44,548 bases of DNA, from positions 32,904 through 77,451 of the forward strand of contig DEDN01000033.1 of the NCBI GenBank assembly GCA_002349565.1. Direction: 5' to 3'. How positions within the stretch are numbered: the first letter of the stretch is position 1; each line of letters starts with the position of its first letter. A program made the translations under genes and the position numbers. The notes under the pieces were generated by a model that saw only the letters and a program-made list of their open reading frames with translations, did not search any database and was not told the origin of the DNA. Shown piece by piece: positions 8,648 through 15,225 of the stretch. The DNA comes from Alphaproteobacteria bacterium UBA2903 (GTDB lineage Bacteria > Pseudomonadota > Alphaproteobacteria > CAAGCB01 > CAG-977).

Positions 8648-9499
8648 TTATTTCACTTTTCCGGCGTGGAAGAATTTTTTGATTTTCAGCAACAGGCGTT
8701 TGCGGCGGATCAAAGCGGCTTCGCGTTCCTCTTTGTCCTCGGCGTATTCGGACAGGCGGCCTTTCGCCTCTTGCAGCAAATCGTTCGTGCGCGCCAAAAC
8801 AAAGCTGGTCGGCGTGTCCACCCAATCGCCGCGCCCTTTGCCGCACGGCGTTTTGGACTGCACTTTTTTAACTGCGCCGCCCAAAGCGGGAAACAGGCTT
8901 TTGCCCAAAAACCCCATGGTTTGCATTTTAACGGTTTCAATCTTGTAATCCGCGCGTTTCAGCGTATACGCGTTGTTGCAGCGCGTCAAAATCTGCGCCA
9001 GACGGCTGTGAACTTTCGCAATGTCGCGCGCGTCCGCGGCATCCAGAGCGGATTGGAAATCTTCGTCCTTTTCCATTTCCCTTTCAAAGAAATCGGACGG
9101 CGAGTCTTCCATATTGTCAAGAATATCCGCAACGTTCAGCCCGTCCTCTTCGGGGTCGAGATCCAGCTGTTCGTGCATCACGCCGCGCACCGCCAGCGAC
9201 AAAATCGTGTCGAACAGATTTTGTTCGGCGGAATAAACCGCCTGCTCTTCGCCGAAATCGGCTGCTTTCTTGTCCAAAGCCTGCCGCGCGCGGTACAGGT
9301 CAAGCCATTGTTCGGGATTGTCCTTGTCCTTGAGCAATTCCGCCGCTTTTGTTTTTTCCAGCGTTTTGACGGCGGCGCGCAAAGCCTGCACGTCTTTGAC
9401 CGTTTGGGCGGCTTCGACCAATTCAGCCGCTTTCCAATGTTCAAAAGCGTCCTTGATTTCTTTGTCGTTGTTAAAGTTGATTTGTTCGCCGACAGGCAT
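8648..9499 (-). CDS. Conserved-looking protein of unknown function, acidic and helical
   Basis: A 283-residue soluble protein I do not recognise. It is rich in Ala, Glu, Asp, Lys and Leu, with predicted long helices or coiled coil in the first 90 residues (for example LVEAAQTVKDVQALRAAVKT). An acidic stretch around LDLDPEEDGLNVADILDNME and a basic C-terminus RRKRLLLKIKKFFHAGKVK follow. No signal peptide, membrane segment or enzyme motif is visible. I start at the second ATG (9499, MPVGEQ) because GAGG lies 6 nt upstream; the ATG four codons earlier overlaps that site. It is convergent with the HAD gene (34-nt gap, no obvious terminator) and divergent from thpR. Codon use looks like its neighbours, so it is probably native. 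Confidence 0.75.
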   Translation of the reverse strand: MPVGEQINFNNDKEIKDAFEHWKAAELVEAAQTVKDVQALRAAVKTLEKTKAAELLKDKDNPEQWLDLYRARQALDKKAADFGEEQAVYSAEQNLFDTILSLAVRGVMHEQLDLDPEEDGLNVADILDNMEDSPSDFFEREMEKDEDFQSALDAADARDIAKVHSRLAQILTRCNNAYTLKRADYKIETVKMQTMGFLGKSLFPALGGAVKKVQSKTPCGKGRGDWVDTPTSFVLARTNDLLQEAKGRLSEYAEDKEEREAALIRRKRLLLKIKKFFHAGKVK

Positions 9500-9571
9500 G
9501 GGAAACCTCATTCTTTTGTCGTATTTTGAGCAAACAGCCGCCCAAAGTCAACTGTCATTTCATTTTTGCGC

Positions 9572-9601
9572 TTGGCAAAGGACGGGTTTTTGCTTTAAAA
9601 T
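9572..9601 (+). promoter_or_regulatory. Candidate promoter of thpR
   Basis: TTGGCA (9572-9577), an 18-nt spacer and TAAAAT (9596-9601) lie 33 nt before the thpR start codon. Both hexamers match consensus at five of six positions. Confidence 0.5.
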
Positions 9602-9634
9602 TTTAACGGTTTGAAACAAAAAAGGATGACGGCA

Positions 9635-10189
9635 ATGATTCGCTTGTTCGCAGGAATAGAATTTCCCGAAAACATCAAAGACCAGCTGTACGCCTTGCGC
9701 GGCGGCGTCCCCGGGGCGGTTTGGACGGAACGCGAAAACCTGCACATCACTTTGCGCTTTATCGGCAATATCGACGAAGACGACGCCGGATATCTGCACG
9801 ACGGATTGTCGCAAATCCAAGCTCCCGCGTTTTCTTTGGCGATGACGCAGGTCGGTTTTTTCGCAACGGGATCGCAAATGCGGCACTTGTGGGCGGGCGT
9901 CAGCTATTACCAGCCGCTGGACTTTCTGCACGACAAAATCGAAAGCGTCGTCAACCGTCACGGCTTGGGTGCGGACAAACACAAATTCCATGCCCATGCC
10001 ACTTTGGCGAAACTGTACGGCACAACGGCGGAAGACGTGCAAAAGTTCATTGAATACAACAACTTGTTCCGTTCGGACGAATTTTACATCGATCACTTCA
10101 CGCTGTTTTCCAGCCATCCGCGCACGGACGGCGACGGGTCGTATTACCGCGTCGAAGCGCAATATCCGCTGTTCGGCTATTACGGATGA
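9635..10189 (+). CDS. thpR: RNA 2',3'-cyclic phosphodiesterase (2H family)
   Basis: A 184-residue member of the LigT/ThpR 2H phosphoesterase family, which opens 2',3'-cyclic phosphates on RNA ends and can join tRNA halves in vitro. Both HxTx motifs are present: HITL (His37, Thr39) and HATL (His121, Thr123), the hallmark of the two-lobed active site. The opening MIRLFAGIEFP is typical. I start at the ATG at 9635 because AAGGA is 8 nt upstream; upstream in-frame starts at 9626 and 9611 overlap or precede that site. It is monocistronic and ends in a bidirectional terminator shared with accA. Confidence 0.93.
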   Translation: MIRLFAGIEFPENIKDQLYALRGGVPGAVWTERENLHITLRFIGNIDEDDAGYLHDGLSQIQAPAFSLAMTQVGFFATGSQMRHLWAGVSYYQPLDFLHDKIESVVNRHGLGADKHKFHAHATLAKLYGTTAEDVQKFIEYNNLFRSDEFYIDHFTLFSSHPRTDGDGSYYRVEAQYPLFGYYG

Positions 10190-10191
10190 AA

Positions 10192-10214
10192 AAAGGGCGC
10201 GGTTTGCGCCCTTT
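10192..10214. terminator. Bidirectional terminator between thpR and accA
   Basis: A 9-bp stem, AAAGGGCGC (10192-10200) with GCGCCCTTT (10206-10214), and a 5-nt loop. The minus strand exits into TTTTTT, the stronger direction (accA); the plus strand exits into TTTCGTTT. Confidence 0.85.
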
Positions 10215-10217
10215 CGT

Positions 10218-11180
10218 TTAATCCTGCAGCCGCGTCATTTTCATAAACTTGTCGGCGCGGTCCTGTTTAACCTTGTCGCGATCCATTTTCATCAGTTCGG
10301 ACAAATGTTTGAAAACCGCGTCGCCGACCGCCGCAATGGTTTGGGCGGGCGCGCGGTGCGCCGCTCCGTCGGCTTCGGGGACGATTTCGTCAATGACGTT
10401 CAGCGCTTTAAGGTCTTGCGCCGTCAAGTGCAAAGCGTCGGCGGCTTTTTGCGCCTGCTGTCCGTCGCGCCACAAAATGCCGGCGCACCCTTCGGGTGAA
10501 ATGACGGAGTAAATCGAGTTTTCCAGCATCAAGATACGGTTTGCCGTGGCAATCGCAATCGCGCCGCCCGATCCGCCTTCGCCGATGACGACGCTGACGA
10601 CGGGAACACGCACGGCGAAACTGGCGTCAATGCAGGATGCAATCGCTTCCGCCTGACCGCGTTCTTCGCCCTCCAGTCCGGGGAAAGCCCCCGCCGTGTC
10701 GACAAACGTGACAATCGGCAGTCCGAACCGGTCGGCAAGCTTCATCAAACGGATGGCTTTGCGGTATCCCTCGGGCTTTGCCATGCCGAAGCTGTGTTTC
10801 AGACGCGTTTCGATGTCGTGTCCTTTTTCCTGCCCGATAACGACAACGGAATAGCCCTGAAGACGCCCGATTCCGCCGACGATGGCTTCGTCTTCGCCGA
10901 ACAGACGGTCGCCCGCCAGCAGCTCGAAATCGGTAATCAGCGCATTGATGTAATCCAAGCAATGCGGGCGGTTGGGGTGACGCGCCACTTGCGTTTTCTG
11001 CCACGGAGTCAGTTTGGAGTACAACTGTTCGGCTTGCTTTTCGACTTTTTTCTGCAAGCGGGAGATTTCTTCGGCGATATTGACGCCGTCCTCCGCCGAA
11101 GACAGGCGGCGCAAGCCTTCGATCTTGCTTTCCAGTTCGGCAATCGGTTTTTCAAATTCCAAATACTGTTCCTGTTCCAT
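10218..11180 (-). CDS. accA: Acetyl-CoA carboxylase carboxyltransferase subunit alpha
   Basis: The 320-residue alpha subunit of the carboxyltransferase that moves the carboxyl group from biotin-BCCP to acetyl-CoA, giving malonyl-CoA, the first committed step of fatty acid synthesis. It works with AccD in an alpha2beta2 complex (accD is not in this window). The N-terminal helical segment (LEFEKPIAELESKIEGL) and the crotonase-fold body are typical: PEGYRKAIRLMKLADRFGLP, FVDTAGAFPGLEGEERGQAE, and the oxyanion region IGEGGSGGAIAI. The C-terminus is the usual basic helix. GGAG lies 6 nt before the ATG. It appears to be transcribed alone and ends at a strong hairpin terminator. Confidence 0.97.
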   Translation of the reverse strand: MEQEQYLEFEKPIAELESKIEGLRRLSSAEDGVNIAEEISRLQKKVEKQAEQLYSKLTPWQKTQVARHPNRPHCLDYINALITDFELLAGDRLFGEDEAIVGGIGRLQGYSVVVIGQEKGHDIETRLKHSFGMAKPEGYRKAIRLMKLADRFGLPIVTFVDTAGAFPGLEGEERGQAEAIASCIDASFAVRVPVVSVVIGEGGSGGAIAIATANRILMLENSIYSVISPEGCAGILWRDGQQAQKAADALHLTAQDLKALNVIDEIVPEADGAAHRAPAQTIAAVGDAVFKHLSELMKMDRDKVKQDRADKFMKMTRLQD

Positions 11181-11320
11181 GGGAAGCTCCGTAAAAAAAC
11201 AACTTTTGTTCTTTCTATCACTTTTGCCGTTTGGAGAGAATAAAAATCCGCAAATTTACCGATTTTTTATAAAAAAGCCCTAAAATCAACCCGTCACATT
11301 TCGCGAAAAAGGGTCAAAAT

Positions 11321-12205
11321 ATGGTGGGTTTAATCGTTTTGTTCGGCTTTTCCGTCGCTGTTTCCCTGCTTTGGCTGGGGGGAGTCGGATTTTACGTCTT
11401 TGCCAAAATCGGCTTTGCGCAGCTGTTCGGACTGCCCGTTCCCGAAATCGCGATGATTGCCGCGACGGCTTTTGCGCCTCTGGCGGCGCTATGGCTGGTC
11501 ACGGGATTGCTGTACAACGGGCTGACCTTGAAAAAACAGGGCAATACCATCAACCTTTTGCTGGCGCAGACGCGGCGGTCAGCCGATCATGCCGAAGCCA
11601 TGGTCAGAACTTTGATGGAAGCGCAGGTTCAAACCCGCAGCGCGACGGTTTTGCGCAACGCGGATTTGTTCATCAACGAATTGAACGATTTGCTTTCCGA
11701 CATTCTGGTGCGGTTCGGACTGCTGCAGCCCGCCCATACGGAACTGGTGTGGCAGCGCGTCGGCGACGGCAACCGCTGGGCGTTTTGCAAAGTGCTGCTG
11801 CTGAACGCGGACAATTCCCCGCATTTCAAGGAAGATTTGAAAAATCAGCTGATGCGCGACGAAATCCTGTCCAACGCGGTGCGGACGTTCTGCTACCGCT
11901 TTGAACAAATGTTCACGATGCTGGAACGCCACGACATCGAACACTATTTGACCAAAATCTTTGAAGAAGGCGCATTGGGACGCGTGTATTTGCGCTTTGT
12001 CGAAGCCTGCCGCGAAATCGACCGCCCCGAACCGCAAGCTTATGCGCCGATTGAACCCGAACAGCCGCAGGAAGATCCCGTTCCCGACGAACAGCCCGCG
12101 CCCAAAGAGGAAGAAACCTACTTCCCCGATCCCGAACCGCTGCCCGATCCCGACACGGAATCCGACGAAGTGCCGCCGTTCGGATTTTTGCGCCCGACGC
12201 GATAA
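11321..12205 (+). CDS. Membrane-anchored protein of unknown function
   Basis: A 294-residue protein with two hydrophobic segments (about residues 1-31 and 40-66), then a cytosolic or periplasmic helical region. The segment KQGNTINLLLAQTRRSADHA is followed by likely coiled coil, and the tail from about residue 235 is rich in Pro and Glu with repeated PDPEPLPDPD-like sequence. I do not recognise a named domain; the two-helix anchor plus long helical body suggests a scaffold or accessory membrane protein. AGGG lies 7 nt upstream of the ATG at 11321. It diverges from accA and is 71 nt before the alcohol dehydrogenase; a run of nine T after its stop lacks a clear hairpin, so cotranscription with the next gene is possible. 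Confidence 0.8.
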   Translation: MVGLIVLFGFSVAVSLLWLGGVGFYVFAKIGFAQLFGLPVPEIAMIAATAFAPLAALWLVTGLLYNGLTLKKQGNTINLLLAQTRRSADHAEAMVRTLMEAQVQTRSATVLRNADLFINELNDLLSDILVRFGLLQPAHTELVWQRVGDGNRWAFCKVLLLNADNSPHFKEDLKNQLMRDEILSNAVRTFCYRFEQMFTMLERHDIEHYLTKIFEEGALGRVYLRFVEACREIDRPEPQAYAPIEPEQPQEDPVPDEQPAPKEEETYFPDPEPLPDPDTESDEVPPFGFLRPTR

Positions 12206-12276
12206 AGCTTTTTTTTTCGAATCAAACGCGTTAAACTGTCCGCGCTTTCAAACATTCAAGCGGGAAAGGCTTTGCC

Positions 12277-13458
12277 ATGATTGATTTTGATTTTTCGATT
12301 CCGACGAAAGTTTTGTTCGGCGTGGGAAAACTGGACGAATTGAAGCGCGAAAAACTGCCGGGAAAGCTGGCTCTGGTCGTTGTGTCGAACGGCAAAACGA
12401 TGCGGGAACGCGGCTATTTGGACAGAGTTTTGGCGGCGTTGAAGCATCAAAACATCGACTATATGATTTACGACAAAGTTACCGTCAACGCGGGCAAGGA
12501 TGAAGTGATGGAAGCCGCGCAATTCGCCCGCGACAATTTTTGCGATTTCGTGCTGGGTTTGGGCGGCGGCAGCGTCATTGACGCCGCGAAAGGTATTGCG
12601 CTGATGGCGCGCAACCCAGGGGATTTGTGGGATTACATCGTAACGGGTTCGGGCAAAGGATTGCCCGTCAAAAACGCCGCGCTGCCTTTGGTCGCGATTT
12701 TAACGACGGCGGGAACGGGAACGGAAGCCGACCAATGGATGGTCGTAACGAATCGCGCCGCCAAAGAAATGATCGGTTTCGGCGTGCCGTCGACTTTCCC
12801 GGCGCTGTCCGTCCTTGATCCCGAACTGATGGTGTCCGTCCCGCCGTTTTTAACGGCAATTCAGGGCTTTGACGCTTTTTTCCAAGCCGCGGAAGGCTTT
12901 ATCGCCAAAATCGCGACGCCTATCAGCGAAGCGTTTTCTTTGCAAATCTTGCGGCTGGTGTCCAAGCACTTGCCGCGTGTCGTGCAGAACGGCGACGATT
13001 TGGAAGCCCGCACCAATATCGCTTTGGCGGGACTGCTGTCGGGCATGGTGCAATCGACATCCAGCTGCACGTCGCTGCACTCCATCGAACACGGATTGAC
13101 GGCGACGCATCCCGATTTGCCGCACGGCGCGGGACTGCTGATGTTGTCGAAGCCGTACTTTACATTTTTTGCCCGTTATGTCCCCGACAGATGCATCAAA
13201 ATGGCGCATATTTTGGGCGCGTCGACCGACGGATTGAGCGACGCGGAAAAACCGCTTGCTTTCGTCAAAGCAATGACCGATTTACAGCAGGCTTGCGGCG
13301 TCGCCGATTTAAAAATGTCGGATTACGGGGTTAAAATCGACGAAATGGAAACTATCGCCCGCAACGCGCACAAGACTATGAGCAATCTGTTTGCCATGGA
13401 CAGATACAGTCTGTCGTTGAAAGAAACCGTCGATATCCTGACGCAGGCGTACAAGTAG
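12277..13458 (+). CDS. Iron-type (group III) alcohol dehydrogenase with an altered metal site
   Basis: A 393-residue Fe-ADH/DHQS-like fold enzyme, expected to interconvert an alcohol and aldehyde with NAD(P)H. The N-terminus FDFSIPTKVLFGVGKLDEL and the nucleotide loop LGLGGGSVIDAAKGIAL (about residue 95) are clear, as is TTAGTGTEAD. Metal ligands in the family are Asp, His, His, His in DxxxH...H...H. Here Asp199 is present but the +4 His is Gln (GFDAFFQAAEG; codon CAA at 12883-12885), while SIEHGL and LPHGAG supply the later two His. Reduced or altered metal binding is therefore possible. AAAGG lies 7 nt before the ATG. Substrate cannot be inferred. Confidence 0.9.
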   Translation: MIDFDFSIPTKVLFGVGKLDELKREKLPGKLALVVVSNGKTMRERGYLDRVLAALKHQNIDYMIYDKVTVNAGKDEVMEAAQFARDNFCDFVLGLGGGSVIDAAKGIALMARNPGDLWDYIVTGSGKGLPVKNAALPLVAILTTAGTGTEADQWMVVTNRAAKEMIGFGVPSTFPALSVLDPELMVSVPPFLTAIQGFDAFFQAAEGFIAKIATPISEAFSLQILRLVSKHLPRVVQNGDDLEARTNIALAGLLSGMVQSTSSCTSLHSIEHGLTATHPDLPHGAGLLMLSKPYFTFFARYVPDRCIKMAHILGASTDGLSDAEKPLAFVKAMTDLQQACGVADLKMSDYGVKIDEMETIARNAHKTMSNLFAMDRYSLSLKETVDILTQAYK

Positions 13459-13488
13459 AACGAAAAAACCGACGATTCTTGCTATCCG

Positions 13489-13544
13489 TGCCGACCAAGG
13501 CAGGGATTGCCGCGGTGGATTGCATCCGCCTCGCAAGTTCGAGT
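13489..13544 (+). repeat. Dispersed palindromic element, copy A
   Basis: This intergenic element matches 37469-37524. Shared blocks are TGCCGACCAA, GGATTGCCGCG, CTCGCAAGT and CGAGT. Both copies fold into a stem: outer TTGC (13507-13510) with GCAA (13533-13536), inner GGTGGAT (13514-13520) with ATCCGCC (13524-13530). The inner stem differs in sequence from copy B but remains paired. It lies after the alcohol dehydrogenase gene and before the hairpin at 13577. No coding function is seen. Confidence 0.7.
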
Positions 13545-13576
13545 ATTTTTTATATTGTATTGAAAAAAATAGAGAA

Positions 13577-13616
13577 TCGCAATCGCGAACCCGCGCAAGC
13601 GGGTTCGCGATTGCGA
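13577..13616 (-). terminator. Perfect 18-bp hairpin, probable terminator for the holA operon
   Basis: The arms at 13577-13594 and 13599-13616 are exact complements (18 bp) closed by GCAA, a stable GNRA tetraloop. On the minus strand, about 70 nt beyond the holA stop, the hairpin is followed by a loose T-rich stretch (complement of the A run at 13563-13569). It may equally be a REP-like repeat. The rest of 13459-13684 shows no gene. Confidence 0.5.
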
Positions 13617-13684
13617 ATAATACATCGGCACGGGATTGGGTTTGCGGTTTCGATTTTATGTTGTCGGCGGATTCGGAAATTCGC

Positions 13685-14701
13685 TTATTTTCGTGCCTGC
13701 GCGGCGATTTGCATAAACACGCGGGCAACCGTCAGCTGCTGCGGCCGTCCCGTTTTTTTGCAGTCTTGTTCGGCTTGGGTCAGCAAATCCATCGCGCGCC
13801 CGATTTTCGCCAAATTCCACAAGCACAACTGTTCTTTGAACTGATTGACGCGCTTGAAGTGCAAAAACAATGCCTTAACCGCTTCTTCCGCGGAACCGCC
13901 GTCTTCGATTTTTCCCAAAACAATGTGAAAGCGTTTCAAATGCATGCTTGCAGCGCGCAACAGAGAAATCGGGCTTTCGCCTTCGGCAAACAGGCGGTCA
14001 AGCGTCTGATGCAGTTCGGCTTGACTGCCGCCCGACAGCGCGTAAAGCAGTTGGTCGACAGACAAAGCCGACGCATCGCCGACGCACGCCGTCGCATCGT
14101 CCATGCATATGGCGGTTTCATTCCCCATATAGGTAATCAGCTTGTTCAATTCCGACCGCGACATCAATCTGTCCGCGCCCAAGTTTTCGGCAATAAATTC
14201 GATTACGTCGGGAGCGGCGGTTTTTCCCGCATCCGTCAACGTTTGCCACACCAGCCGCTTCAACGCCGCGCCTTCGTCCGCATAGCACGCCAACACGCCC
14301 GCACCCGCCGTTTTTTCAAATAAAGCGGGCAAGGAATCTTTGGTTTTCAAAGCCCCTGCCATGAAAAGCAACAGCGCGTCGCCGTCGTAAGCGGGCAAAA
14401 AGTCCTTTAACGCCTCCGTCAGCGTGTTGTCCGCTCCGCGCACCATAATCACGCGCCTGCCGCCCATCAAAGACAAAGCGTTGGCTTCGGCGGAAAGGGC
14501 GGAGATGTCTTCTTTGATTTGGGCGGGCGTCAGCCACACAGCGCGGAACGGGTCTTTCAAATCGTCAACCACGGCGCGGGCGGCTTTGATGCGGGATTCT
14601 TCGACCAGCCCGTCGTCTTGCCCGTAAATCAGCACGGCGCGCAGAGTTTTTGCGCCGCCTTTGACAAAAGCTTCAAACGAATCGGCGGTCAGTTTGCTCA
14701 T
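13685..14701 (-). CDS. holA: DNA polymerase III subunit delta
   Basis: A 338-residue clamp-loader delta subunit, which opens the beta sliding clamp as part of the DnaX complex. The opening LRAVLIYGQDDGLVEESRIK is the family start. The AAA+-like fold lacks Walker motifs, as is normal for delta; LLLFMAGALKTKDSLPALFE and the C-terminal collar helices (SLLRAASMHLKRFHIVLGKI) fit. The start ATG overlaps the lptE stop as ATGA, so the genes are translationally coupled; lptE-holA adjacency is widespread in proteobacteria. It is the last gene of the DUF3576-leuS-lptE-holA operon. Confidence 0.94.
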   Translation of the reverse strand: MSKLTADSFEAFVKGGAKTLRAVLIYGQDDGLVEESRIKAARAVVDDLKDPFRAVWLTPAQIKEDISALSAEANALSLMGGRRVIMVRGADNTLTEALKDFLPAYDGDALLLFMAGALKTKDSLPALFEKTAGAGVLACYADEGAALKRLVWQTLTDAGKTAAPDVIEFIAENLGADRLMSRSELNKLITYMGNETAICMDDATACVGDASALSVDQLLYALSGGSQAELHQTLDRLFAEGESPISLLRAASMHLKRFHIVLGKIEDGGSAEEAVKALFLHFKRVNQFKEQLCLWNLAKIGRAMDLLTQAEQDCKKTGRPQQLTVARVFMQIAAQARK

Positions 14702-15225
14702 TTTTTCGCGCTTTTCAAATACGCCGCCAGACGCAAAGCGATGTCATCGCCCAAAATCCGCATAACGCGTTCTTTCATCGCTTCTTCCGCCGCATGGGAC
14801 GCGTAAGGCGACTTTTGAACGTCGTAGCTGGCGCGCGAAACGGTACTGCCGCTGACCAGTTTCCTTCCGTCGGGATACGAAGTCAGCGTATATTTGCCCG
14901 TATACGACATTTCATAGCGGGTTGCCAGATTGTCCTTGCGAACGCCCTGTTCGGAAATCGTCGCGTCGGACAGGCTGACGGACAGCCGATAGCGCGGATT
15001 GACGGGTTCGCCCGCGGGCGTCAGGCGGTTCAGCAAAGCACGGCGCAGCAGCTGCCCCGTGCGGTTGGGAATTTCATCAATGAAAATCGCCGCCTGTTCG
15101 GCTTTGACCGACGCGCCGGCAAGGGAACCATCCGTCCCTTGTCCGGCGTACATCGGCTGAAAACCGCAGCCGCTTAACGACAATAAAAGCAGAGCCGCAA
15201 TCGGCTTAAACGACGATATTGACAA
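14698..15225 (-). CDS. lptE: LPS-assembly lipoprotein LptE
   Basis: A roughly 175-residue outer-membrane lipoprotein that plugs and assembles LptD for LPS export. The signal peptide ends in LLLLSLSGC, a good lipobox with Cys about residue 20, followed by GFQPMYAG, the classical LptE opening (GCGFxPxY). The remaining sequence (RTGQLLRRALLNRL, then a beta-rich region and an Ala-rich C-terminal helix) fits. Start choice is uncertain: there is no ATG, and I prefer TTG at 15225 (MSISSFKPIAALL); TTG at 15243 would add six residues. Either start lies inside the 3' end of leuS, so translation is probably coupled. ATGA overlap with holA downstream. Confidence 0.88.
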   Translation of the reverse strand: MSISSFKPIAALLLLSLSGCGFQPMYAGQGTDGSLAGASVKAEQAAIFIDEIPNRTGQLLRRALLNRLTPAGEPVNPRYRLSVSLSDATISEQGVRKDNLATRYEMSYTGKYTLTSYPDGRKLVSGSTVSRASYDVQKSPYASHAAEEAMKERVMRILGDDIALRLAAYLKSAKK

